A stretch of DNA of 64,000 nt from Tridacna crocea (Eukaryota; Mollusca; Bivalvia; Cardiida; Cardiidae), in assembly GCA_943736015.1 (NCBI GenBank), contig OX031068.1:29942296-30006295 (forward strand), written 5' to 3'. Under the pieces are notes generated by a model that was given only the letters and a program-made list of their open reading frames with translations, was not told where the DNA came from and did no database searches. Positions 53,708 to 64,000 of the stretch are shown here, one piece after another. Within the stretch, counting starts at the first letter, position 1. The number at the start of each line of letters is the position of its first letter. The translations under genes and the position numbers were made by a program.

Positions 53708-55469
53708 AGCATCAATAACATGGCGGCAAAGTAATGCCCCAGACTTATAACTATAGGACTTATAACTGAAGGTCTATAGTTCGATTTCTCGGTTAATCTA
53801 ATTTTCTGTTCCAGGATTCGGAAAGAAAGGTCAAAGGCAAAGGACCCGTTACACAAACCCAAAAAACGCGTAGGTGCGTCTGATATAACACAAATTGTGT
53901 TTAAGTTGTTAGATCGTACTCATAACTTTCATTTTCATTAACATGGCACTCTTTAAGATCTGATCAAATAAAAAAGAAAACTTCGGCAGCATAATTCTCT
54001 ACTAAGTTGCTCAATTGATGACAATATCGGCCTGAAACTTGGAGATAACAGGTTCGATTCCCTAGCTGTTGCAATTTTTATTTGAGGTTTCATAACAGTC
54101 ACTACGACAAGATTCATTTCTCGTCACTCGCATTTTCTTTTCCTTCCTTCATTTCACATCACAATTGGACATCATTTTTCTTTACAAAAATGTTACATTT
54201 TTTCCCGCACGTACCAACCACTCGGGAATAAAAGCAGCGGAAAGGTATTGTTTCAGGCTAAAAGCCCAAGGTTCTATAGTTCGATACCCCGGCGAATGTA
54301 ATCTTCTTTTTCAGGATTGTTACAGTTCATAGCAGCAGGATTCATTCTTCTCTCATTGTTGACCAATCTTTCAACTGATCAACGTTAGAAAGCAAACAAC
54401 AGTTTAGGAGAAGCTAAAAGCGAAATACCGGTAAGAGCAACCCCAATGACGCATCAGTGGGTGCGTGTCATACAAGTCAAATTCTGTTGAAGTGGTCAGT
54501 GGCTCATGAATTTCATTTCACAAGATATGATCAATCGCAAAAGAAATTTTCATCAACACAATTTTCACCTCATTTGCTCAGTTGATGACCAACGAGGACT
54601 GAAACTAGGGGTTCACAGGTTCGACTTCCCAGCTGTTCGATTTTTTTTTTTTCGCAAGGTTTGATTACAGTCAATTCTTCATTCAATCATTTCACATCGC
54701 TCACATTTGGAATCCCCTTCAATTCACAAGAAAACTCTTGCATCTTTTTTTTTCTTTAAAAAATATTACAATTTCTTCTCGCATACAACAATCCCCAGGA
54801 AAGTAAAGTGAAAAATTCAAACTCAAATAATTTCGTTCTCTCTCTCTCTCTCTCTCTCTCACATTCTTAATCCATAAACAACACTTAAGGCAGCGGCAAA
54901 GTAATGTCACAACCTTAAAACCCAATGTTCTATAGTTCGATACCCCGGCGAATCAAATCTTCTTTTTAAGAATTGTTAAAGTTCAGAGCATCAGAATTCC
55001 TTCTTCTCTCATTATTGACCAATCTTTCAACTGATCAACGTTAGAAAGCTAACAACAGTTTGGGAAAGGCTAAAAGTGAAATACCGGTAAAAGATGCACA
55101 AATGACGCATACGTAGGTGCGTGCCATGTAAGTCGAATTATGTTGAAGTTCTCCGATCTGACTTTCATTTTCATTAACATAACTCGCTTTAACATATGCT
55201 CAATAACAAAAGATATCTTCATCAGCATAATTTTCCACTTACTGTAGTTGCTCAGTTGATGAAGAACGAGGCCGGAAACTAGGGGTTCGCAGGTTCGATT
55301 TCCCAGCTGTTCGATTTTTTTTCAATGTTTGATTACAGTCACTTCGACAAGCTTTATCCATTTCACATCGCTCACATGATCCCCTTCAATTCACATGAGG
55401 TCATCAGATCAGGCTCATAACTTTCAGTTTCGTTGCCATTGCTCTCTTTAACATCCGATCATAATTCTA

Positions 55470-55537
55470 AGCTTGGTTGCGCAGCTGACGACGAACGAGG
55501 TCTGAAACTAGGGGTTCACAGGTTCAATTCCCAAGCT
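55470..55537 (+). repeat. tRNA-like fold, a2 head of U8
   Basis: The closing stem 55470-55476 with 55531-55537 is perfect. The A-box-like word reads TTGCGCAGCTGACGA, one change from the others. Confidence 0.6.
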
Positions 55538-56590
55538 CTTGCAATTTCTATCCGAGGTTTGACAAGTCATTGCAGCAAGAATTATTAATTTCTCGTCCCT
55601 CGATTTTTTTCCCCAAAAACCATTATGTAAGAAAGCATCCTTGTTTTGGAATAATGTGCAAGGTACTGGTAAATGAAATACAAAAACAGCTTGGATAGAT
55701 GCACATGACGCCCTGATATATCCGATATGACCGAAATCTGATATGACGTAAAATGCAATAACGCAAATACAAATTAATGACTTAAAGCAATAACGCAAAT
55801 ACAAATTTTACCACAGTCTGATGAATTTTTCCTGGCCTCCACCTCCCCTTACAGCCAGCCCTTTAAATCACCATCTTTTACAACAACATGGCTATCTCAT
55901 TTAATGGATCCTTCCTTCAATGCAGGTAACTGTTATTAAAGCTATAGCTATAGATATTCAGTGCTGTGGCGTTTATTGTGTGAAAAAGAAGCGAGTGGCC
56001 TCTATAATATTTACCCTCTAACATTTTCAACATATGTTTATTAAAATCTAGCACAGATAGTATAATATTTCGCTTTTTCGTCATTACCTTTAAAAATTTA
56101 ACATCTTCTTCATCCACAATACAACCTTTCCACTATTAGAGTAAAGATGTCAAAATCAAAACCTTTCTTAAACTCACTCCCTCCCATACTCAATGCCTCT
56201 CTTGTTACTGTCTCTCGGTTTTCATATCTCTTAAAATCCAGAGCCACCGTTAGTAATATTCAAGTAATGTTCAAGTCGGCATTAAAACACCAAGAAAACG
56301 AATACATCTATCTCCACTAATAAATCCGGTATCTCCACTACAAGCATTACTACCAACTCACCCATCGAAACTACCATCACCATTATTATTATCATCAACA
56401 TCACCATCAATGCAATGATTAAAAAGCATTAAAAACTCCGTAGCTTTGTGTTAAGTAATAGCAAACTCTTATAAGAGATAAGGAAAACATCTTTTTCCAT
56501 TCAAATTAATTACTTTTCTTTGATAAATCTGAAAAACTTTCACAGCATTCCCAATTCAAAACTTTTTCTTGGCCTTTGACTACAGAGATA
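55538..56590 (+). repeat. AT-rich spacer of reference monomer U8
   Basis: It holds the body of the a2 module (GGTACTGGTAAATGAAA near 55660), the words GCTATAGCTATAG near 55940, and an imperfect ATT/ATC microsatellite at 56374-56410. Every other monomer has the equivalent (for example 520-1380, 7030-8060, 46230-47250). No gene is seen. Confidence 0.75.
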
Positions 56591-56642
56591 TTTGAATATC
56601 AATTCCGTCGATAGAGTGCAGAACGTGAGGCACGGGTTAGCT

Positions 56643-57797
56643 GGTTTGAATCCCCTACTAGGCTATTACTCACTAATGCTTGATGATAATTTTTGCGCCG
56701 GGATTAATTTTTGGCTAGCCTCTCAAAAGCAACTTTTGATAATAGTTATGTTGAAAAGGCGTCATTAGCATCTGGAAAATATCATGCAAAGGACTGGTTA
56801 CCGAAACTTCAGCAAACTATGGGTAGGTGCACTGGCAGCCGCGATATTATTGGAAATTGTTGAAAACGGTGTTTAACACATGCAATCAATCAGTCAAATC
56901 AGTCCCCTTCTTTTATTTATCTGAAACATTTCACAGCATTTTCAAATCAACACATTATCTTCAGGTTTAACTCTAAACATTCTTAAACTGGAATTCGGTC
57001 CGCATTGCCCGGAACTTGAGGCACGGGTAATCTGGTTTGAATCCCCTTCTCGGCTATTCCTTTCCGAGAGTTGAAAATATTCACTACGACAACATTAATT
57101 TTTCTCTAACCTCTATCAGTTTTGACAATACTTATGTGGAAAAGTAGTCAGTGACCTGGGAAGGGTATCATGTGAGGTATTGGTTACTGAAACTACAGGA
57201 ACGCATAGGCAAGTGTATTGGCCGCTGCAATACAACTCGAATATCGTTGAAAACGGTGTTAAACACATATAGTCAGTCAATCACTCAATCAATTAATTGT
57301 TAAAGACTAGTTCGGTAGCTCAGTCGTTTATCCACAGATCTAGAGACAAGGAGGTCACCCATACCTAGTTCGGAAGAATTTTTTCCCAAATTTGATGAAA
57401 TCTTCTATTTGACGGCTATTCATTGCCTCAACGATAATTATGTGGAAAATAGGCCGACAGCTATATTATCTATTCTTTTATTTACCATCAGAACACTTTT
57501 TTAAGCATGCCCATTAAAATCTAGTACGAAAGATATATTTTTCTTTTCTGTCTTTAATCTCTCGAAACATAATTTCTTTATCAACAATGCAACCCTGCCA
57601 CTATAAAGTAGAACTGTCGAAATCAAGAGTTTTTCAACTTCCAGTTTTAAAAAATCCGTCTCTGTCTATTTGTGACGTTGTGTTTATGAGTATGTGAGAC
57701 AGCAGCCAGTGGTGATATACTGTGAATATGGTGAGGAGCATTGGATAAAGAAAACCATAAAAGATTCTAGAACAGGGAGCCGATAGTTCGATTCCCG
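56643..57797 (+). repeat. Degraded module group d1-d4 of U8
   Basis: B-box-like words at 56643, 57034 and 57784; A-box-like TAGCTCAG at 57316. For d4 a weak A-box-like GGAGCATTGGATAAAG lies at 57735, at about the right spacing. Confidence 0.6.
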
Positions 57798-58020
57798 GCT
57801 TGGTCGATTTTTTCCGAGAATTGCGTACAGTCATTGTGATATGATTTATTCATTTCTCAAACAGTACCAATATTTCGACGTTTCTTATGTTGGAAAGCAG
57901 TCAGTGGTTTAGCAAGAATATTGTGCGTAATACTGGTAGAATAAATTACAGGAAAAGATTCGTTCACCGGCCGCCGCAGTATGAACTGAAATAATGTTGA
58001 AAACGACGTTTTAACACTCT

Positions 58021-58045
58021 TCAATCAATCAATCAATCGATCAAT
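58021..58045 (+). repeat. AATC microsatellite (U8)
   Basis: A run of TCAA/AATC units forms the tail of module d4, as expected for a SINE ending in a short simple repeat. The same tail recurs in every monomer, near 2830, 9472, 17540, 25920, 32505, 40568 and 49910. Confidence 0.85.
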
Positions 58046-58500
58046 ACTGCATAATTATAGCATCGAGAATCTTACGTTAATTGTTATGAACTATTTTCAA
58101 TAGGTAGACGCTTTTGATCATAAAATGGGAACCATGGCTTTTTCGGCATTCTTTAGGTAAATTGCTGAGGTTGATATGGAATTCGAATTGGTCGTATGTA
58201 ATAATGAACAGGGTGATTACATAATCTTGTAAGATCTTGCCAGAATGTCTCGAATGTGCGGGTTACACCATAACATTTCATTCTAAAATATTGATTACAT
58301 TCAAAATTACGGATGGAGCATCATATCCACTGAGAAACGATTAATCATGCAGACTGAGGAAGATATGAAGAAAGAAAGCTAATTTATTGTAGGAAGTACA
58401 CTTTAGGAGGAAAAGGAGAGACATCTTGGTCAATGAATACAGTTTTTTAAACGTGAGAAACACAACAGGTATACTACAGCTGCAATATCAAGTCAGTCAG

Positions 58501-58531
<31 letters not shown>

Positions 58532-59074
58532 GTGGACAAAAAGCAAAAGAGATTGATAGGATAGAGAGACGAGAGAAAAGTTTGCAGGAAGGAAACAGAA
58601 AGAAAAGCAGACAGAGAGAACGTGACAGAATAGTAAGTGATAGAAAATGAGACAGAAGATGGTGGAATAGCAAAAGAGACAGAAATAATTACATACAGAG
58701 AGACTGTTTGAAAGGAGGCAGTGAGATAGATAGAAAAAAGAGAGAAATAAAAGAAGAGAAGGAAGAGAAACGGGAAGGGATAGAGATACATAGAGCGAGA
58801 GAAAGAACAAGCGAGAGATAGAGAGAGAAAGAGATAGCGAGAAACAGCGAGAGACTGAGCGTAGAAAAGTGTTAGTGAGTGAAAGATGAAAGGAGGAGCA
58901 GAGAGTAAGAAAAGGAGTTCGGAAGGCAGTAGATAGAGAGTGAGAGAAGAGTAAGAGACAGAGAGAAAGAGAGAGACACAACAGAGATAGAAAGACAAAG
59001 GTAAATGGAGAGAGGTGAAGAGAGACAGAAATTGCGAAACGAGAGAAAGAAATAGATACCGAAAAGGAGAAGGT
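58501..59074 (+). repeat. GATA microsatellite and purine-rich tract (U8)
   Basis: Uninterrupted GATA at 58501-58531, then about 540 bases of purine-rich sequence. Confidence 0.92.
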
Positions 59075-59718
59075 ACATTCAATTAAGTTACGTTCAAATT
59101 TGAAGAAAGCAGAATGAACAAACTTATTGACTGGAGCTAAATTGGGAGTGGGGGCATAGTTTAAATACTGGGGGTTTATCTGTCCAACCACAAGAATATA
59201 TAACCTACCACAGATATTTAAAGGCATACGGCATTGGTTTGAAATAATAGAAGGGACATTGTTACAAGATTTGAAGGGACATCGAACTGAGAATGTATTT
59301 CACCGTCTGACAGAAAGTACGGGGAACTAAGAGAAAATCTTTTCGACTGGCTTTGCATGCTAACAGGTGGGGAGTAAAATCTCTAGAAGGACACAGCTTT
59401 ATAGCTTAATGGTACATCTCACACACCAAGGCTACCATCTCCATTCCTAAAATAATAGAACGCAAGCTGTTGCAGTACTTAACCAATGGACAGAGGATAC
59501 ATCTTCGAACTGTGGGCACATCAAGAAGTAAGGAAAACAGTCTAATTGAAAACGGGTAAATCTTAAGATGGAACACAGCTTTAGGGCGTTATGGTGTACT
59601 CGAGGGACTCATGGACTGAGGGTGTTCAATTGCTAACTTGGGTTCAACGCTCTGACTAATGTTTTAAGAATGGAAGAAAGTTCAGTCTGGGATACTTTCT
59701 GAGATTACTATTGTAGGT

Positions 59719-60090
59719 TTGAAGTGCATGTCAGGACAACTGTGCAAATGGTACCATATAAATGAGGCAGTGTTTCAGGTTTTGGGTGTACATTCAACTG
59801 GGTATTGGAATTATTTCAAAGTACGAAGATATGAAATACATTGGGGAAACATTCCACGAACTGAGGATACAATCTTAGGGACCCAATATGCTTATAAGGG
59901 CCTGGTGGTTGATTTTAGGCACGGTGGGTATGAAATCGCCGACCGGGGGTACAGGATTAAGAATTTCTGCAGTCAAAGGAAGGTAGAAATACAGTTTCAG
60001 GAGGACCTATTGACAAGCAATGTCAATCAGTGTAGACCTCGAGCCAAAGGTGTAAACTCTAACAAAAAGAAAAAATATTTCTCGGACTAA
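59719..60090 (+). other. ORF block of U8
   Basis: 123 codons, long form. It has several private replacements against U4 (for example R to W in GYWNYF), consistent with drift. The CAG before the frame in other monomers is TAG here and in U7. Confidence 0.35.
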
Positions 60091-60110
60091 ATGTACATCT
60101 CTTCAGCTAA

Positions 60111-61150
60111 AGGTAAATTAATCAGACTGAAAGGGGTAACGCACGGCACTTCCTTACAATGAAATTAAAAACAAATTTGTAGACAATTTGCATCTGACAG
60201 ACCGACGATACATCTTACAGAAACACACATCCAAAGGACCAAAAGGTGGAAGTGATGAATCATATCGAACAATTTTCAGAGGTAACGTTTATCGCAGTGA
60301 CTAACAGTAAAGCTGAATGAAGTACAGAAATAAGGAACCGGTAGATGCTCATGCGTTTGTCGACTCCGCTCATGGACTTTGAGTTCATCTCACAATTTGA
60401 GGGTACATACTGGGATTGGGTTATACGAGACTGAAGACGATGGTAAAGATAAATGGGCCAATAATACAGACTAAATATATTTTCCCGATATGAAAGTACA
60501 ACCTGCGGACACGATCTATAAGACTGAGAATCTGCTTCATGGAATTAATGACAGTTATTGCGACAGAGTTTTTTAATATCTCAGTGCTGATAATCCTTCC
60601 AACGAGGTAAGAAAATGAAATATAGAGCGAAGTACTGGTAAAAAAAAGCGCCGATCTCCCTTCAAAGAGCTTATACCTTTTTTCATTGAATCCAAAACTG
60701 TCCAGAAAATATCGATCCTCTTGAAATTCACTTCTGGAGATTCTAAACACGTGGCCATTGTGCTTTTTCCATCATTGTTCTTTACAAACAGTTACAATGT
60801 CTTCTCGCACATAACAACCCTCCAGGAATAAATACGGACTGGAAATGTATCTCCCTAGGCTTAAACTGAGAATATGCTCCATAGAATTGATGGCGATTAT
60901 TGCGACAGGATTTAATCTTATCTCAAAACTCATTCTTTCGACAAGGTTATGTGAGAAAGTCAGCTAGTGTCAATGGGAACAATATTGTGCGAAGTACTGG
61001 TAAAAAGCTTTTATTTCACTGAGTCCACACTTTTGCATCATTTTTCCTCACAAAATGTTAAAATTTGTTTTTGCACATAACAACCCTCCAGGAATAAAGT
61101 AAACATGCCAAAATGAAAATACACTCCCCTCTCTCTCTCAGATCGTGTTG
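60111..61150 (+). repeat. Diverged modules e1 and e2 of reference monomer U8
   Basis: The two module bodies share the 17-base word GCGAAGTACTGGTAAAA at 60627-60643 and 60989-61005, plus similar tails with ACAACCCTCCAGGAATAAA near 60820 and 61080. No clear A or B box precedes either. Equivalent stretches fill about 4900-5880 in U1, 19600-20600 in U3 and 42630-43610 in U6. No gene is seen. Confidence 0.7.
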
Positions 61151-61212
61151 CCCAGTTGCTTGGTCGGTAAATTACATGGCTTAAAACCTATACAGTCGTG
61201 GGTTCGCTCCCC

Positions 61213-61993
61213 ATACTGTAACAACATCTGTCCGAGGTTCGATGATATTCATTCTTCTAGGATCTACTCTTTGCTAAATACCGATCATTCAACCGACTAA
61301 AGTTATTTCAAATAGCCGTCAGTGGTTTGGAAAGACTGTAGCAAGAGCAATGACCGCGCCATTTACCTGACACCAAGTTAAAACAATGCCTAAAACAAGC
61401 AAACAAAGAAATCTGGCTCTGCTACAATACTCGGCACTACCGACTTAATTATCATCATCATCATCCAAGCACTTTTTAAACAGGTATACTCAAAACTATT
61501 TTAGTTCACTTTTCAACACTCTTAAGAGAAATTGGTCAGACATCTTTATTCTACAAATCAGTGTCATTTCTTTACTCGATTTCCAGCTTGTTAAAAGTAT
61601 TTCCAAATGCTTATCCACAGTTTTTCCATTTTATATCTTAAAATGTTTTGATTCTTTCCAAAAGATCAGTTAACAACAATCAAATAAACACTTATTATTT
61701 CCAGTGCTTCCATAACATTGTGACAGGCTTCGGGATAAGATACCGGTATTTTCTCCCATCATAGCAAGATCTTTCTCTCCAAGGATTTTCAAACATGACT
61801 CATAAACATATTTTTCGTTTACCTTACCATTATCCCCTCTAAGAATTGATTACCTTCCGATTAACTTCGAAACTACACTGCAGTAACATACTTCTCTGCT
61901 TTTCACCATTTCTTTACAAAATAAAATTCTGTCAAAGATTCGAAAACATGAAATATCAAAAGCACATTCTCTCTTTCTCCCTTTGTCTTTATC

Positions 61994-61997
<4 letters not shown>
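61213..61997 (+). repeat. AT-rich body of module c (U8)
   Basis: Contains GTCAGTGGTTTGGAAAGA at 61318-61335, an 18-base word also present in the d4 body of most monomers, then a short ATC microsatellite near 61453-61466. In U1 and U4 the stretch is missing through the shared 1.3-kb deletion. No gene is seen. Confidence 0.72.

Positions 61998-62027
<30 letters not shown>
61998..62027 (+). repeat. TC microsatellite (U8)
   Basis: About 30 bases of CT units before head b2. Confidence 0.95.
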
Positions 62028-62032
<5 letters not shown>

Positions 62033-63310
62033 CAATAACATGGCGGCAAAGTAATGCCCCAAACTTATAACTGAAGGTCTATAGTTCGTTTTTTCGGTTA
62101 ATCTAATTTTCTGTTCCAGGATTCGGGAAGGTAAAAGGCAAAGGACCCGTTACACAAACCCAAAAAACGCATAGGTGCGTCTGATATAACACAAATTATG
62201 TTTAAGTCGTTAGATCGGGCTCATAACTTTCATTTTCGTTAACAAGGCACTCTTTAAGATCTGATCAAATAAAAAAGAAAACTTCGGCAGCATAATTCTC
62301 TACTAAGTTGCTCAGTTGATGACAATATCGGAATGAAACTTGGAGATAACAGGTTCGATTCCCTAGCTGTTGCAATTTTTATTTCAGGTTTTATAACAGT
62401 CACTACGACAAGATTCATTTCCTGTCACTCGCATTTTCTTTTCCTTCCTTCAATTCACATCACAACTGGATATCATTTTTCTTTACAAAAATGTTACATT
62501 TTTTCCCGCACATACCAACCACTCGGGAATAAAAGCAGCGGAAAGGTATTGTTTCAGGCTAAAAGCCCAAGGTTCTACAGTTCGATACCCCGGCGAATGT
62601 AATATTCTTTTTCAGGATTGTTACAATTCATAGCAGCAGGATTCATTCTTCTCTCATTGTTGACAAATCTTTCAACTGATCAACGTTAGAATGCAAACAA
62701 CAGTTTAGGAGAAGCTAAAAGCGAAATGCCCGTAAGAGAAACTCCAATGACGCATCAGTGGGTGCGTGTCATGTAAGTCAAATTCAATTGAAGTGGTCAG
62801 ATCGAGCTCATAACTTTCATTTCATAAGATATGATCATTCGCAAAAGAAATTTTCATAAGCATAATTTTCACCTTATTTGCTCAGTTGATGACCAACAAG
62901 GACTGAAACTAGGGGTTCACAGGTTCAACTTCCAAGCTGTTCGATTTTTTTCTAAGGTTTGATTACAGTCAATTCGACAAGCTTCATTCATTTCACATCG
63001 CTCACATTTGGAGTCCCCTTCAATTCACAAGAAAACTCTTGCGTCTTTTTTTTTTTTTACAAAATGTTACAATTTCTTCTCGCATAGAACAATCCCCAGG
63101 AAAATAAAGTGAAAACTTCGAACTCAAATAATTTCGTTCTCTCTCATTCTCCCTCTCTCTTTCTCTATCTCACCTTCTTAATCCATAAACAACACTTAAG
63201 GCAGCGGCAAAGTAATGTCCCAACCTTAAAACCTAATGTTCTGTAGTTCGATACCCCAGCGAATCAAATCTTCTTTTTCAGAATTGTTAAAGTTCAGAGC
63301 ATCAGAATTC

Positions 63311-64000
63311 CTTCTTCTCGCATTATTGACCAATCTTTCAACTGATCAACGTTAGAAAGCTAACAACAGTTTGGGAAAGGCTAAAACCGAAATACCGGTA
63401 AAATATGCGCAAATGACGCATAGGTAGGTGCGTGCCATATAAATCAAATTATGTTGGAGTCGTCCGATCGGACTTTCATTTTCGTAAACATAACTCCCTT
63501 TAACATATGATCAATCACAAAAGAAATCTTCATCAGCATAATTTTCCACTTACTGTAGTTGCTCAGTTGATGAAGAACGAGGCCGGAAACTAGGGGTTCG
63601 CAGGTTCGATTCCCCAGCTGTTCGATTTTTTTTCAATGTTTGATTACAGTCAATTCGACAAGCTTTATCCATTTCACATCGCTCACATGTCCCCCTTCAA
63701 TTCACACGAGGTCATCAGATCAGGCTTATAACTTTCATTTTCGTTGACATTGCTCTCTTTAACATTTGATCAATTGCAGAAACTTCATCAGTATAATTCT
63801 GAGCTTGGTTGCTCAGTTGATGACGAACGAGGCCGGAAACTAGGGGTTTGCAGGTTCGATTCCCAAGCTGTTCGATTTTTTTTCAATGTTTGATTACAGT
63901 TAATTCGACAAGCTTTATCCATTTCACATCGCTCACATGTCCCCCTTTAAACTTCCGTACATCACTCAAGGTAGGGGAAAATCAATGTATTAAGCTTAAA
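63311..64000 (+). repeat. Start of ninth monomer, rearranged
   Basis: The first 500 bases follow the monomer. After the second tRNA-like head (63809) the sequence returns to the body that normally follows the first head, then from about 63945 passes into a diverged b-type head (words like CAAGGTAGGGG and TTAAGCTTAAA). The order of modules here differs from U1-U8. The window ends inside this head. Confidence 0.8.
63802..63869 (+). repeat. tRNA-like fold, a2 head of U9
   Basis: The closing stem 63802-63808 with 63863-63869 is perfect. The B box GGTTCGATTCCC at 63853 is the canonical form. Confidence 0.62.

Larger units (their letters stand above)
45671..54999 (+). repeat. Macrosatellite monomer U7 (9.3 kb, with 1.36-kb insert)
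   Basis: Seventh and longest monomer. Without the private insert at 47546-48904 it would be about 8.0 kb. It has private deletions near 49337 (about 150 bases, removing the A-box-like word of one module) and near 52813 (about 290 bases, just before the c-type head), and a 15-base tandem duplication near 53745. No gene is seen. Confidence 0.93.
52821..55537 (+). repeat. tRNA-like head cluster at U7/U8
   Basis: Heads: c 52821 to 52866, b2 53720 to 53778, a3 54007 to 54051, b3 54234 to 54278, a4 54574 to 54618, b1 54890 to 54934, a1 55248 to 55292, a2 55477 to 55521. The b2 spacing is 58 instead of 43 because of a 15-base tandem duplication inside the head. Confidence 0.74.
55000..63310 (+). 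repeat. Macrosatellite monomer U8 (8.3 kb, most complete copy)
   Basis: Eighth monomer and the best reference for the full layout: all tRNA-like heads, the AATC, GATA, ATC and TC microsatellites, the purine tract and the full-length ORF block are present. Only small private deletions are evident (for example near 60860 and 61005). No gene is seen. Confidence 0.93.
61156..63869 (+). repeat. tRNA-like head cluster at U8/U9
   Basis: Heads: c 61156 to 61201, b2 62040 to 62083 (B box mutated), a3 62308 to 62352, b3 62535 to 62579, a4 62878 to 62922, b1 63201 to 63245, a1 63559 to 63603, a2 63809 to 63853. The a2 head is followed by a1-type body, unlike in the other monomers. Confidence 0.74.

Noticed and set aside
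52821-63869. CRISPR-like or rDNA/5S/histone gene cluster
   Set aside because: Repeat spacing is irregular and large, with no short identical direct repeats with unique spacers, and no rRNA or histone sequence was recognised.

Overview
The window holds no recognisable protein-coding gene. It is one continuous head-to-tail array of a large repeat unit, here called the monomer, about 8.1 kb long when complete. Eight monomers (U1-U8) and the start of a ninth run from base 1 to base 64000, all in the same orientation, and the array passes through both window edges. The AT-rich sequence, the abundance of microsatellites (GATA, TC, AATC, ATC), the tRNA-like SINE heads and the TTAA-flanked short transposon fit an animal genome. 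A mollusc, perhaps a cephalopod, is my best guess, but only a weak inference.

Each monomer has the same layout; positions here are from the most complete copy, U8 (55000-63310). First come two tRNA-like modules (heads at 55248 and 55477). Then an AT-rich spacer to about 56590. Next, four degraded modules carrying lone B-box-like or A-box-like words (56643-57797), ending in an AATC microsatellite near 58030. Then a GATA microsatellite leading into about 540 bases of almost pure purine on the plus strand (58501-59074). A more GC-rich block with a short ORF follows (59075-60110). Two further diverged modules lie at 60540-61110. Last is a run of tRNA-like heads (61156-63256) with a TC tract. At least ten modules per monomer appear to be old copies of one tRNA-derived, SINE-like family, always in the same direction. 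The array is therefore nested: modules of about 0.25-0.7 kb, monomers of about 8 kb, and a higher-order duplication.

The higher-order level is a segment of about 16.1 kb (5870-22050) that reappears almost unchanged at 28900-45046, an offset of 23.0 kb. The two copies share structural scars and differ mainly in microsatellite lengths, apart from one patch near 38580-38990 that looks like gene conversion. The other monomers differ from each other by a few percent by eye, and by deletions, several with microhomology at the junction.

Two insertions are unique to single monomers: a 220-bp TTAA-flanked MITE in U4 (24631-24850) with a near-perfect internal palindrome, and a 1.36-kb unidentified insert in U7 (47546-48904) with a 22-bp-arm hairpin. 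The open frames in the purine tracts are by-products of low complexity. The short ORF in the GC-richer block is the only one that resembles ordinary protein sequence; I do not recognise it and it seems to drift neutrally.
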